From Bacteroidota bacterium (GTDB taxonomy: Bacteria > Bacteroidota > Bacteroidia > Chitinophagales > Chitinophagaceae), in contig JAEYWX010000019.1 of assembly GCA_023428755.1 (NCBI GenBank), positions 1 through 64,000 on the forward strand: a stretch of 64,000 bases of DNA, read 5' to 3'. The notes under the pieces were generated by a model. The model did no database searches and had not been told where the DNA came from. It saw only the letters and a list, made by a program, of their open reading frames with translations. Of the stretch, positions 25,411-34,766 are shown in pieces (the stretch's first letter is position 1; each line of letters begins with the position of its first letter). Position numbers and translations under genes: made by a program.

Positions 25411-26310
25411 ATGCAACCTACATTATTGATCCTTGCAGCGGGTATGGCCAGTCGTTATGGAAGTATGAAACAAATGGAAGGCTTTGGCCCCTCTGGCGAA
25501 ACCATTATGGATTATTCCATCTATGACGCTATTCGTGCAGGCTTTGGAAAAATTGTATTTATTATTCGCAAAGATTTTGCAGATAATTTCAAAGCAGTTT
25601 TCGAACCCAAGCTAAAGGGACGGGTAGAAGTAGACTATGTATATCAGCAACTCGATTCATTTACCGATGGCTTTGATGTGTCTGCCAATCGTACAAAACC
25701 CTGGGGTACGGCGCATGCTATTCTTTGTGCGAAGGATGCCATTAAAGAGCCGTTTGCAGTTATTAATGCGGATGATTTTTATGGCCGTGATGCATTTGAA
25801 AAAGCCTACTCCTTTTTAACAACAGCCTGCAGCCCGCAGCAACAATCTATCATTGGATATGAGCTGGCAAAAACACTCAGTGCAAACGGAACGGTGAGCC
25901 GTGGTGTATGTGAAGTAGATGATCACAACAATCTCGTAAGTATTGCAGAGCGTACCAAGATCTATGCAGAAGGAGACAGGATCGTGTTTGAAGATGCAGC
26001 AGGTAAACACGAAGTACCATACCATTCCAGTGTGAGTATGAATTTCTGGTGTTTTGATTCCTCCATTTTCAAATTAACTGAAAGCCTTTTTGCAACGTTC
26101 CTGCAAGAGCATGGACAGGAAGAAAAATCTGAGTTCTTTATCCCTATTGTAGCAGATGCCTATATTAAACATGGGCATGGTACAGTAAAAGTGATTCCTA
26201 CCTCTTCAAAATGGTTTGGAGTTACCTACAAAGAAGATGCACCGGGCGTTCAACAAAGTGTTGACGAACTGGTTGCTGCAGGTGAGTATCCCCGCAGCTT
26301 GTGGAATTAG
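25411..26310 (+). CDS. nucleotidyltransferase (NTP_transferase family)
   Basis: 299 residues from ATG 25411. The N-terminal nucleotide-binding signature is ILAAGMASRYGSMKQMEGFGP (shown in part: LAAGMASRYGSMKQ), followed by the metal-binding INADDFYG (about residue 117) and the C-terminal KWFGVTYKEDAPGVQQ. This is a sugar-1-phosphate or sugar-nucleotide transferase fold. The sugar is unknown. Upstream residues in the same frame overlap the divergent gene and are not used. Confidence 0.8.
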   Translation: MQPTLLILAAGMASRYGSMKQMEGFGPSGETIMDYSIYDAIRAGFGKIVFIIRKDFADNFKAVFEPKLKGRVEVDYVYQQLDSFTDGFDVSANRTKPWGTAHAILCAKDAIKEPFAVINADDFYGRDAFEKAYSFLTTACSPQQQSIIGYELAKTLSANGTVSRGVCEVDDHNNLVSIAERTKIYAEGDRIVFEDAAGKHEVPYHSSVSMNFWCFDSSIFKLTESLFATFLQEHGQEEKSEFFIPIVADAYIKHGHGTVKVIPTSSKWFGVTYKEDAPGVQQSVDELVAAGEYPRSLWN

Positions 26311-26340
26311 CAGTTACGTTTAATCTTAATAAATTATGAA

Positions 26341-26367
26341 AAGTCCCCCGCAAAACGGGGGGCTTTT
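26341..26367. terminator. bidirectional terminator
   Basis: The stem AAGTCCCCCG / CGGGGGGCTT with a CAAAA loop has T-runs on one side and A on the other, between convergent genes (nucleotidyltransferase and pgi). Confidence 0.8.
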
Positions 26368-26368
26368 C

Positions 26369-27997
26369 TTATTTGCGGAAGTTTTTATAAAAATTGATGA
26401 GTGCATTGGTAGATGTATCATGCGATGATATGGTATCATCTGTAATTAGCTCCGGTAAAATTTTATTGGCTAATTGTTTACCTAACTCCACACCCCATTG
26501 GTCAAAACTGTAAATGTTCCAGATAACTCCTTGCACAAAAATTTTGTGCTCGTACAACGCAACCAGTTCGCCTAACGCAAACGGTGTGATCTTCTTCAAG
26601 AGAATTGAGTTAGTAGGACGATTGCCTTCAAATATTTTGTACGGAACCAGTTCTTCTTTTACGCCTTCTGCAATCACTTCTTCTTTGCTTTTGCCGTTCA
26701 TGAGTGCTTCTGTTTGTGCAAAGAAGTTGCTCATGAGTTTGGGATGATGATCGCTCAGTGGATTATGACTGATAGCAGGTGCAATAAAATCAGCGGGAAT
26801 TAAATGTGTGCCTTGGTGAATTAATTGATAGAATGAATGTTGCCCATTGGTACCCGGCTCTCCCCAAATAATGGGGCCTGTGCTGTAATCAACTTTGTTA
26901 CCACTGCGATCAACATACTTTCCATTACTTTCCATATTCCCTTGCTGAAAATACGCTGCGAAGCGATGCAGGTATTGATCGTAAGGAAGTATTGCTTCAC
27001 TCTTCGCATCAAAGAAGTTCACATACCAAATACCCAGCAATGCCATGATTGCCGGAATATTGGTTTCAAATTTTTCTGTGCGGAAATGTTCATCAGCCTG
27101 GTAAGCACCTTTCAGCAATTCTTCAAAATTGTTGTAACCGATTGTTAGTGCAATGGATAAACCAATAGCGCTCCATAAACTGTAACGGCCGCCAACCCAA
27201 TCCCAGAATTCAAACATGTTGGCTTTGTCAATGCCGAATTTCACTACATCTTTTTCATTGGTTGATAAAGCGGCAAAATGTTTGGCTACATGTGCTTCGT
27301 CTTTTGCATGCTGCAAAAACCAGTTACGTGCACTGTGTGCATTGGTCATGGTTTCCTGCGTGGTAAATGTTTTGGAAGCAATCAGAAACAAGGTTTCATC
27401 GGGAGTTACTTTCTTCAGTGTTTCAGCAATATGTGTACCGTCCACATTACTTACAAAGTAGGTTTCAATTCCTTCTACCCAATAAGGTTTCAGCGCTTCC
27501 GTCACCATTACCGGACCTAGATCGCTTCCGCCAATTCCAATATTGACGATGTATTTTATTTTCTTTCCGGTATAACCCTTCCATGCACCGCTGTGAATGT
27601 TGGCACAGAAATGTTTCATCTGCTCCAGTATACGTTTGATATCGGGCATTACATCCTTTCCATCAACCAATACTTCTTTGCCGGAGAAATTACGAAGTGC
27701 TGTATGCAGCACGGCTCTTTTTTCGGTATGATTGATCACATCGCCGTCAAACATTTTATCAATGGCCTCTTTCACTTTGCACTCATCTGCTAACTGCAAC
27801 AGCAACTGTATGGTTTCTTCAGTAATGATGTTTTTTGAATAATCAAACACCAGGTCGGTAGCACAGGTACTGAATTTTGAAAAACGATTTGCATCTTTCT
27901 GAAACAAATCACGCATGTGCACTTTTTTCATTTGAAGAGCATGAGCTGCTAATTGTTGCCAGGCGTTTGTTGTTGTTGGGTTAATCGATGAGAGCAT
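26369..27997 (-). CDS. pgi: glucose-6-phosphate isomerase
   Basis: 542 residues, the usual long-type PGI. Motifs: NIGIGGSDLGPVMV (about residue 150), the signature WDWVGGRYSLWSAIG (about 268) and the second signature FDQWGVELGKQLANKIL near the C-terminus; the catalytic Glu lies in QQGNMESNGK. It interconverts glucose-6-P and fructose-6-P in glycolysis and gluconeogenesis. It stands alone, 37 bp upstream of the ribF stop. Confidence 0.96.
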   Translation of the reverse strand: MLSSINPTTTNAWQQLAAHALQMKKVHMRDLFQKDANRFSKFSTCATDLVFDYSKNIITEETIQLLLQLADECKVKEAIDKMFDGDVINHTEKRAVLHTALRNFSGKEVLVDGKDVMPDIKRILEQMKHFCANIHSGAWKGYTGKKIKYIVNIGIGGSDLGPVMVTEALKPYWVEGIETYFVSNVDGTHIAETLKKVTPDETLFLIASKTFTTQETMTNAHSARNWFLQHAKDEAHVAKHFAALSTNEKDVVKFGIDKANMFEFWDWVGGRYSLWSAIGLSIALTIGYNNFEELLKGAYQADEHFRTEKFETNIPAIMALLGIWYVNFFDAKSEAILPYDQYLHRFAAYFQQGNMESNGKYVDRSGNKVDYSTGPIIWGEPGTNGQHSFYQLIHQGTHLIPADFIAPAISHNPLSDHHPKLMSNFFAQTEALMNGKSKEEVIAEGVKEELVPYKIFEGNRPTNSILLKKITPFALGELVALYEHKIFVQGVIWNIYSFDQWGVELGKQLANKILPELITDDTISSHDTSTNALINFYKNFRK

Positions 27998-28034
27998 ATT
28001 CGTAACGTTTAGTAATAGTTGTTTACTTGATCAG

Positions 28035-28967
28035 CTATTCAGCTAATTTACTGAGTGAGTTTTCTTTGTCTTTGTGTAATTGTTCCACCAGTTTTTCCAA
28101 TCCGTCAAACTTCACTTCATTCCGTAAGTGAAAACGAACATACACTTTTAAATGACGGTTGTAAATATCTTCGTTAAAATCAAACAAATGCACTTCCACA
28201 CTGCGGCGTGTACCATCCACTGTTGGCCGGTTACCGATATTCATCATTCCTTTCAGCATTCTGGTTTCACCTTCAATCTGCGCTTCCACTGCATACACGC
28301 CATTGGCCGGAACTAATTTATCAGCATCCTGTATTTGCAGGTTGGCAGTGGGGTAGCCCAGCTTCCGTCCGAGTTTATTTCCTTCAATGATATTGCCTTT
28401 GAAAAAGTAAGGATAACCTAACAATTGATTGGCTGTTTCCACTTCACCGTTCGACAAGGCCTGCCGGATTTTAGTAGAACTAATCGCCACTTCATTGATC
28501 AACTGCTGTGGAATTTCTTTCACCGTGTATTTGTATTGCCCGCCCATTTGTTCCAGCAGGCGGTAATCACCTTCACGGTTATTGCCAAACTTATGATCGT
28601 AACCAATGATAATGAGTGATGGATGAAAACGATCCACCAAAAAATCTTTGATGTATTGCTGTGCTGTTTGTTCCGAAAATTCTTTGTTGAAGGGAACAAC
28701 TACAAGATTATCTAACCCCTGTTGCTTCAGTAATTCGATCCGCTCGTCCAGTGCGGTGAGTTCGGCAATGAATTTGTCGGGCTGCACCACTTTGCGGGGA
28801 TGTGGATAAAAGCTGATGAGTACCGATTCGCCACCCGTTGCCGTTGCTTCCGTGAGGAGCTGGCGGATGATCTGCTGATGACCGAGATGCACACCATCAA
28901 AGGTGCCGATGGTGAGAACGGCCCTGTTAAAAACGGGCAACTGCTGCAGACTTCTGTAAACCTTCAT
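28035..28967 (-). CDS. ribF: bifunctional riboflavin kinase / FAD synthetase
   Basis: 310 residues from ATG 28967 (MKVYRSLQQLPVF). The N-terminal FMN adenylyltransferase domain has TIGTFDGVHLGHQQII (about residues 19-34) and ISSTKIRQALSNG. The C-terminal riboflavin kinase domain has GNKLGRKLGYPTANLQ (about 197-212) and GMMNIGNRPTVDG. It makes FMN and FAD from riboflavin. The eight extra upstream codons of the longer frame overlap the promoter element and are rejected. Divergent from purM. Confidence 0.94.
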   Translation of the reverse strand: MKVYRSLQQLPVFNRAVLTIGTFDGVHLGHQQIIRQLLTEATATGGESVLISFYPHPRKVVQPDKFIAELTALDERIELLKQQGLDNLVVVPFNKEFSEQTAQQYIKDFLVDRFHPSLIIIGYDHKFGNNREGDYRLLEQMGGQYKYTVKEIPQQLINEVAISSTKIRQALSNGEVETANQLLGYPYFFKGNIIEGNKLGRKLGYPTANLQIQDADKLVPANGVYAVEAQIEGETRMLKGMMNIGNRPTVDGTRRSVEVHLFDFNEDIYNRHLKVYVRFHLRNEVKFDGLEKLVEQLHKDKENSLSKLAE

Positions 28968-28979
28968 AATTTGAAGTGG

Positions 28980-28987
28980 CAAAAGTA
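28980..28987 (-). promoter_or_regulatory. -7 element of ribF
   Basis: TACTTTTG on the minus strand, 12 bp before the ATG at 28967, part of a compact divergent promoter with purM. Confidence 0.5.
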
Positions 28988-29010
28988 ACACATTTGATGC
29001 GTGGAAGTGT

Positions 29011-29018
29011 TAGTTTTG
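29011..29018 (+). promoter_or_regulatory. -7 element of purM
   Basis: TAGTTTTG, about 20 bp before the purM ATG at 29039. A TTTG at 28993-28996 is closer than the ideal -33 spacing. Confidence 0.5.
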
Positions 29019-29038
29019 CGGCTCTCAAACAAAGCAGT

Positions 29039-30211
29039 ATGTCTTTATACAATCAACGGGGCGTTTCGGCACAAAAGGAAGAAGTACACAAAGCAGTTGA
29101 ACATCTCGACCAGGGATTATACCCCAACGCTTTTTGCAAACTCTATCCCGATTATTTGGGTGGCGATGCTGATTGGGTGAATGTAACCCATGCCGATGGT
29201 GCCGGTACCAAAAGTATTCTAGCTTATTTGTACTGGAAAGAAACCGGTAACGCATCTGTATGGAAAGGCATTGCACAGGATGCCATTGTAATGAACCTCG
29301 ATGACCTGCTTTGTGTTGGCATTTACGATAACATTTTATTTTCTTCCACAGTTGACCGGAACAAAACACTGATCCCCGGTGAAGTGTTGGAACAAATTAT
29401 CAATGGCTCGGCTGAATTGTTTGCACAGTTGAAAGAGTATGGCGTAAACATTCATTACCTCGGTGGAGAAACGGCTGACGTAGGTGATGTAGTGCGTACC
29501 ATTGCGGTAAACGGCACCATGACGGCACGCTGGCCAAAGAACAAAGTGATCTGCAACGATAAAATAAAAGCCGGTGATGTGATTCTTGGACTGGCAGGAT
29601 TTGGACAGGCGAATTACGAAACATCGTACAACAGCGGTTTGGGCAGTAATGGTTTAACCAGTGCCCGACACGATGTGTTAGAAAAATATTATGCACATCA
29701 TTTTCCTGAAACATTTGAAGCAAAGCTGAAAGATGAAGTGGTGTACATTGGTAAACATCGGTTAGCTGATGAAGTACAATTACCAAATGGCGAAACATCA
29801 TTGATCGGCCGCTTGTTGTTATCTCCCACAAGAACCTTTGCGCCTGTATTGAAACAAATACTGGAGAATCATTTTGATGCAGTACATGGCTTGATCCATT
29901 GCAGTGGTGGCGGACAAACCAAGTGTATGAAATATTTACCAGGGCCAATGAAGGTTGTAAAAGATAATCTGTTTACACCACCCATTATTTTTGATTTGAT
30001 TCAGGAAGCTTCCGGTGCTGATGCACGTGAAATGTACCAGGTGTTTAACATGGGAACACGTTTGGAAATCTATACAAACGAAAAAGATGCTGATACATTG
30101 ATCAACATCTCAAAATCGTTTGGCGTAGATGCACAAGTGATTGGCAGGGTAGAAGCGAGTGAGAAAAAAGAGTTGCTGATTAAATTGAAAGATGAAGAAT
30201 TAGTGTTTTAG
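29039..30211 (+). CDS. purM: phosphoribosylformylglycinamidine cyclo-ligase (AIR synthetase)
   Basis: 390 residues from ATG 29039 (MSLYNQRGVSAQKEE), the long form found in Bacteroidetes. Conserved parts: HADGAGTKSILAYLYWK, AIVMNLDDLLCVG, LGGETADVGDVVRT (about residues 142-155), GLAGFGQANYETSYNSG and the C-terminal HCSGGGQTKCMKYLPG. It closes FGAM to AIR with ATP in purine synthesis. The family is related to selenide water dikinase and HypE, but the GGETADVGD motif fits PurM. Its 3' end overlaps the convergent gene by 4 bp. Confidence 0.9.
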   Translation: MSLYNQRGVSAQKEEVHKAVEHLDQGLYPNAFCKLYPDYLGGDADWVNVTHADGAGTKSILAYLYWKETGNASVWKGIAQDAIVMNLDDLLCVGIYDNILFSSTVDRNKTLIPGEVLEQIINGSAELFAQLKEYGVNIHYLGGETADVGDVVRTIAVNGTMTARWPKNKVICNDKIKAGDVILGLAGFGQANYETSYNSGLGSNGLTSARHDVLEKYYAHHFPETFEAKLKDEVVYIGKHRLADEVQLPNGETSLIGRLLLSPTRTFAPVLKQILENHFDAVHGLIHCSGGGQTKCMKYLPGPMKVVKDNLFTPPIIFDLIQEASGADAREMYQVFNMGTRLEIYTNEKDADTLINISKSFGVDAQVIGRVEASEKKELLIKLKDEELVF

Positions 30212-30608
30212 TATAGAGAGAAAATAATTGTGGGCACTTTCTTGATTACGTTACCCGACATAACTTTTATGTCATCAATTGTTACAGTTGTTCCCGGTTC
30301 ACATCTTTCTAAAAAACGGAGAACATCTTTTGTAAAGAGGTTGCCTTTTACATCAGTTAAGAATCCCGGTGCTGTTTCAAAACCTTGTCCCTGAAAATAA
30401 ATTGTATAAGATGTAACTACGGCAGAGCTGTCAGGCCCTTTCACTTCTATCTTTTTTGCAGCTTTAAATATTGCTGCCTGAATGTTACCCCCAAATGATC
30501 CGGCAACCATTGCGGTAGGGTCAACAATTTTTTAGGACGAATCGTATCCGCTTGAGCAAATACGGTTGTAAAGCTAAGGGTCAAAAGAAATGTAAATATG
30601 TTTTTCAT
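30208..30608 (-). pseudogene. frameshifted secreted GldM C-terminal-like protein
   Basis: The last 100 codons read as a GldM-type beta domain (AGSFGGNIQAAIFKAAKKIE, TDVKGNLFTKDVLRFLERCEPG, VTIDDIKVMSGN). Directly upstream in another frame is a signal peptide from ATG 30608 (MKNIFTFLLTLSFTTVFAQ, then ADTIRPKK). The frames join if the A6 run at 30528-30533 had seven A, giving RPKKIVDPTAMVAGSF. The restored protein would have about 132 residues. GldM is part of the gliding/T9SS motor; a standalone secreted domain like this has no known role. Real decay or a sequencing error are both possible. Confidence 0.7.
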
Positions 30609-30699
30609 TTCGATTGTGGTTTAATAAAGCATTAGAAATTTTTCGTCATCATCTTTATGGCATCGCTATTGTCGAAAAAAGGATTCGTTCTAAATTAAA

Positions 30700-31125
30700 T
30701 TAATCTACGGGAGGCCTAAAGGTTACCTTTTGTCTTCTCCATGCTTTTACAGGTTTGCCATTAATTGTAGCAGGTTTCCATTTTGGTCCTTTTTTAACGG
30801 CATTTGTAAGTACGTCAGCTAAACTTGTGCTTTTCATAGTAAGGGCTTCTACATTAGTAACGCTTCCATCACGATCAACGATAAATTGTACTTCGCATGT
30901 ACCAACACTTGGCTTGTTCCGCATAATTTTTTTAATATTTTTCTCAATTGCAGTTCTGATATATTCGTTCCATACCGTTTCTCCGCCGGGGAAAGAGGCT
31001 TCCACTTCTACTTTTTGAAAAACTGAATCTGAAATAATCAGTTCTGTTGATTTAGTTGTATCAACTTGTTGTGCAGAAAGCGTGCAGGAAACAAACAGGG
31101 AGATTAGAATCAATAAGTTTTTCAT
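30700..31125 (-). CDS. secreted TonB C-terminal domain protein
   Basis: 141 residues. Signal peptide MKNLLILISLFVSCTLSAQ, then residues about 40-135 form a TonB_C-like domain (FPGGETVWNEYIRTAIEKN, VGTCEVQFIVDRDGSVTNV, GPKWKPATINGKPVKAWRRQKV). It lacks the transmembrane anchor and Pro-rich region of a true TonB, so it probably acts as a periplasmic domain. Precise role unknown. It ends with a tail rich in proline (RPPVD). Confidence 0.8.
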   Translation of the reverse strand: MKNLLILISLFVSCTLSAQQVDTTKSTELIISDSVFQKVEVEASFPGGETVWNEYIRTAIEKNIKKIMRNKPSVGTCEVQFIVDRDGSVTNVEALTMKSTSLADVLTNAVKKGPKWKPATINGKPVKAWRRQKVTFRPPVD

Positions 31126-31163
31126 AAAATCAAATCAGTGTCTTTATAAGTTTGTGAATTGTC

Positions 31164-31171
31164 TATTTTTG
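31164..31171 (+). promoter_or_regulatory. -7 element of ftsE
   Basis: TATTTTTG about 16 bp before the ATG at 31188. No well-spaced -33 box seen. Confidence 0.4.
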
Positions 31172-31187
31172 CCAAAAGCCAAATATA

Positions 31188-31874
31188 ATGCCTCCAATTG
31201 TAGAAATAAAGAACGTAAACATTTACCAGAGCGGAAATTTGATCCTCAGTGATGTAAACCTTACTGTAAATCAGGGCGAGTTTGTGTACCTCGTAGGTAA
31301 AACCGGAACAGGCAAATCATCCTTGCTCAAAACACTGTATGGTGAATTGCCATTAACAGAAGGCGATGCAACAGTGGCCGGGTTTAACCTGCGACAAATG
31401 GATTGGAAGAAAGTGCCATTTCTCCGCCGCAGCCTGGGTGTAGTGTTTCAGGATTTTCAGTTACTCACCGACCGGAACGTACACGAGAATTTAAAATTTG
31501 TGTTGAAGGCAACCGGTTGGAAAGATGAAAACCTGATGGAAGAAAAGATCAACGATGTATTGGATAAAGTGGGACTGAAATCGAAAGGCTTTAAAATGAC
31601 TTTTGAAATGAGTGGAGGTGAACAGCAGCGTGTTGATATTGCACGTGCCTTACTCAACTCTCCGAAATTAATATTGGCCGATGAGCCTACGGGAAACCTT
31701 GACCCCGAAACAAGCGATGAGATTATGCACCTGCTCATACAAGTGGCAAAGGATTACAATACGGCAGTAATCATGGCTACCCACGATTTCATGGTGATCA
31801 AAAAATTCCCTGCACGTCTTGTAAAAACAGAAGGCGGTAAAGTATGGGATAATGCTAGTGTAGAGTATGCATAA
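31188..31874 (+). CDS. ftsE: FtsE-like ABC transporter ATP-binding protein
   Basis: 228 residues. Walker A GKTGTGKSS (about residues 37-45), Q-loop VVFQDFQLL, signature MSGGEQQRVDIARALL (about 144), Walker B LILADEPTGNLDPET and the H-loop ATHDF. This is the FtsE/LolD/MacB subfamily. FtsE with FtsX regulates peptidoglycan hydrolases at the septum. No ftsX is adjacent, so the assignment rests on sequence. Its last 20 bp overlap the convergent glycosyltransferase. Confidence 0.85.
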   Translation: MPPIVEIKNVNIYQSGNLILSDVNLTVNQGEFVYLVGKTGTGKSSLLKTLYGELPLTEGDATVAGFNLRQMDWKKVPFLRRSLGVVFQDFQLLTDRNVHENLKFVLKATGWKDENLMEEKINDVLDKVGLKSKGFKMTFEMSGGEQQRVDIARALLNSPKLILADEPTGNLDPETSDEIMHLLIQVAKDYNTAVIMATHDFMVIKKFPARLVKTEGGKVWDNASVEYA

Positions 31875-32973
31875 GCTGCTCTGCATTTTTTTTGTTATTG
31901 AAATGCTGCTGCAGCAAGCCTTCTCTTAATTCAACATCATCGTCTGTAAACGCTTTGTGAAACAGGCGGAACGCATGGTATTTCAATTCTGTTGGATTAT
32001 TGGCCAGTTGGCATGCTTTTTCCAAGCCGGTACCATGCAACATCGCATCATTCACCAGTACATGCCGCCCTTTGAACAAAGCATTCAGCAACTTCAGTTT
32101 AATACCCGATTGCGTGAACGATGGCAGTATATGCAGTTGTGCCTTGTGCATCAGATCATTTAGCTCGGCTTCCGATGGATTGGCAACAATACAGGTATGC
32201 GGTCGTTTATGCGCCAGCTCAATCAATTTGGCTGATGGATTTTTTCCCGCCACCACAAACGGTATCTCAAGATCACGAAAAATTTTCTCCAGCAGCCACG
32301 TAGCTGTTTTTTCATTTTCAGCAACTGATAAATTCCCATGATACAGCGCAAATGTTCCTGTTCCGGTTTTACAGGTTACCATATTGTTGGGTATAAACGC
32401 CGGTAAATACGAAACATGATCTGCTTTGAACTGTTTTTTATACGTCGCACAATCCTGTTGCGACAGTGCCAGTATGGGATAATCTTTCAATGTGGCTTCG
32501 TATCGTTTGAGTAACCTGCTTTCATGATGCATGTATGCTTTCCGAACCATGGATATTTCCCATTGCCCTACTTGTTTGTAATATTCAAACTCAGTATTGT
32601 GCAAACGGATGGCGATGTTTTTTTTCGTTACAGCACCAGTTGCAAGTCCGTACGTTGTGTGTACCCCTTCAAACAAAACAGGATGTTCGTCTGCATTCAA
32701 ACGTTTCCACAAAGCTTCATCGTTGCGGGAAGCAACAATATATGGCAGTTGAAGGGAGAAACCTTTATGCCCTTCCTGGCGGGGATAATAATGAACCGAT
32801 GCACAATATTTTTCGAGCTCGGGTTGAATGCCTCTTCCATATTCAAAGCAATGCAGGTGTACGGCCACGCCAATTGCATGCAGTGCTTTTATTTTATAAA
32901 ACACATCGATCACGCCTCCGTAATCGGCGGGAAAAGGAACATCAAACGAAACGATATGTAATTGTTTATTCAA
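31855..32973 (-). CDS. glycosyltransferase family protein (GT4-like)
   Basis: 372 residues. An N-terminal Rossmann start (HIVSFDVPFPADYGGVIDVF, a typical GT-B opening loop) and a C-terminal nucleotide-sugar domain (LYHGNLSVAENEKTATWL, PFVVAGKNPSAKL, ILPSFTQSGIKLKLLNALFKG) with the final Glu-containing helix. It likely builds part of a cell-surface glycan. It overlaps the upstream gene by 8 bp, so the two are translated as a unit. Confidence 0.85.
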   Translation of the reverse strand: MNKQLHIVSFDVPFPADYGGVIDVFYKIKALHAIGVAVHLHCFEYGRGIQPELEKYCASVHYYPRQEGHKGFSLQLPYIVASRNDEALWKRLNADEHPVLFEGVHTTYGLATGAVTKKNIAIRLHNTEFEYYKQVGQWEISMVRKAYMHHESRLLKRYEATLKDYPILALSQQDCATYKKQFKADHVSYLPAFIPNNMVTCKTGTGTFALYHGNLSVAENEKTATWLLEKIFRDLEIPFVVAGKNPSAKLIELAHKRPHTCIVANPSEAELNDLMHKAQLHILPSFTQSGIKLKLLNALFKGRHVLVNDAMLHGTGLEKACQLANNPTELKYHAFRLFHKAFTDDDVELREGLLQQHFNNKKNAEQLMHTLH

Positions 32974-34066
32974 GGATATGTTTGTAAAATGAAATAAGTA
33001 TTTTTTCTTCCTGCTGCCAGTTCAACGCTTCCGCTGCCCTTCTGCAGTTTGTTCGTAAACGTTCATATAAAACAGCGTCGGTAAGCAAAAGGTTTAAACC
33101 TGCTGCAATTGCTTCTTCGCTTGTATCGGCGATCAGCCATGCAATTTCGTATTCTTCGTTGATCGAACGGTAAGCAGGATAGTCAACACATAGCTGCGGA
33201 ATGCCTGCCTGTATATAATCAAAGAACCGGTTGGCCAGCGAAAGATAGTTACTGCGTCCGTTGTTTTCAAATAATGTGATACCGGCATAAGCCTGTGCTG
33301 TGATCGTTTTCAATTCCTGCGGTGTGCGTTTACCTTTCAGCAACACTTTGTTTTGCAGCTGCTGTTCACGAATCAACTGTTCTGTTTGCTGCAGGAAATT
33401 TCCATCGCCATAAATATGCAGCGGAACCGGTACATGTTTCATAGCGGGGATCAGTGTTTCAAAACTACGGCCTTCGTTAACTGCTCCCTGGTAGAGGAAG
33501 AAAGTGGAAGGTTGTTCGTAACCCGTAACATTTAACCCGTAACTTTTAGCGAACGGAACGTTTCTCACGAACTTATAATCTACACCATACATCTGCTTAA
33601 ATTCATCTGCAATGGGTTTGCAAACGGTATATCCATGTTTGAATTGCGGAACAGCGTATCGTTCGATCCATTTCCAGATTTTGTAACGGGATGGACGTGT
33701 TACAATTTCTTTCATCTCACAAAACAACTCGTGTGCGTCGTACACACGTTTTGTATTTTTTAATTTCGATGCAAACAGGCAGGGGAGAATGGTATCCAGA
33801 TCGATGGCACAGATACAATCTGCTTTTTGAAACAGCAGCCAAATAAACAAACGCAAATTATATTCAGCATAAAACAAAAACCCTTTGTTGGAAAAACAAG
33901 TCAATCGTTTTTGGGCAAATGGTTTACTGTCTATCGGCGAAGAATGGTTCAGCTTTCTGCCAACCAGTGTTACTGCATAACCCTGCTGCGCTAATGAACT
34001 GCAGATGCGGATCATCCGTTGATCGTAGGTCAGGTCATTGGTTACAGTACAGATGATGTGTGGCAA
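32966..34066 (-). CDS. glycosyltransferase family protein
   Basis: 366 residues of the GT-B fold (ICTVTNDLTYDQRMIRIC opening; YQGAVNEGRSFETLIPAM, ENNGRSNYLSLANRFFDYIQAG for donor binding). The segment AKSYGLNVTGYEQPST (about residues 173-188) is encoded by a short-repeat tract (unit GTTACGGGTTA). It probably acts on the same glycan as the overlapping downstream gene. Acceptor and donor sugars unknown. Confidence 0.85.
   Translation of the reverse strand: MPHIICTVTNDLTYDQRMIRICSSLAQQGYAVTLVGRKLNHSSPIDSKPFAQKRLTCFSNKGFLFYAEYNLRLFIWLLFQKADCICAIDLDTILPCLFASKLKNTKRVYDAHELFCEMKEIVTRPSRYKIWKWIERYAVPQFKHGYTVCKPIADEFKQMYGVDYKFVRNVPFAKSYGLNVTGYEQPSTFFLYQGAVNEGRSFETLIPAMKHVPVPLHIYGDGNFLQQTEQLIREQQLQNKVLLKGKRTPQELKTITAQAYAGITLFENNGRSNYLSLANRFFDYIQAGIPQLCVDYPAYRSINEEYEIAWLIADTSEEAIAAGLNLLLTDAVLYERLRTNCRRAAEALNWQQEEKILISFYKHILE
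33518..33546. repeat. short-unit repeat tract inside glycosyltransferase gene
   Basis: GTAACCCGTAACATTTAACC followed by another CCCGTAAC: three imperfect copies of CCCGTAAC, in frame inside the coding region. Confidence 0.55.
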
Positions 34067-34114
34067 TGATGAAAAAAGATTTTGCGCAATTTACTGATTT
34101 GAAATTTGAATTGC

Positions 34115-34684
34115 TTAATCAGTTCGCTTGCCCAGCCATATACCAATCGACAGGTTGGCGATCAATCCAAATTCCTTATCGATCAATGGCTGTAAAATGC
34201 TTGGTCCCACGTTCAGATCAAGACTGAAACGGTTCTTATAGTTTCGTTGCAGTCCCCATACAATGCCGGCATCGTAAACCGGTGTAGCTGTAGTTATGGC
34301 ATCTCCATTGTCAGGATAAAACGTTTCAATGCTGTAACCGTACTTACTGCTCACAGCAAGATAGTTGGCTGAATTTCGGTTGATATTTTTACCCTTGTCC
34401 AACCGTTGCTGAAAATTGTAATAATATCTTCCCTCGGCAGTCAGCAGTGGGGTAGGTGCAAATGAAAAATGACTTCGTCCGTTGAGTAAGATGGTTTGCG
34501 AATACGAAAATCCGGGAAAAACAGAGGCTCTCAGTTTTACAGTAAATGCATTGCCTGCTGCCATTTCATACGATATACCTGGCGAAAAAATCGTTGCTGT
34601 CAATAGGTTTTGCGTGTGCTTTTTTTCCTGTGCTTTGCTTTGAAACAAAAACAGGCAGGCTAAAATTGTGATGATAGGTTTCAT
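34115..34684 (-). CDS. outer-membrane beta-barrel-like hypothetical protein
   Basis: 189 residues. Signal peptide MKPIITILACLFLFQSKAQ, then amphipathic strands (AFTVKLRASVFPGFSY, FAPTPLLTAEGRYYYNF, RFSLDLNVGPSIL, LIANLSIGIWLG). The terminal aromatic/hydrophobic strand and Gly-rich turns suit an outer-membrane barrel. No family identified. It is the last gene of a minus-strand block with two glycosyltransferases, 48 bp away. Confidence 0.65.
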   Translation of the reverse strand: MKPIITILACLFLFQSKAQEKKHTQNLLTATIFSPGISYEMAAGNAFTVKLRASVFPGFSYSQTILLNGRSHFSFAPTPLLTAEGRYYYNFQQRLDKGKNINRNSANYLAVSSKYGYSIETFYPDNGDAITTATPVYDAGIVWGLQRNYKNRFSLDLNVGPSILQPLIDKEFGLIANLSIGIWLGKRTD

Positions 34685-34766
34685 AAATAGTATTTCATCG
34701 AAAATAGAAAAACCTGTGAGGTTTTATCTTTTTTCGCCTGCCGATTGTCTATCTTAACTGTTCGTT

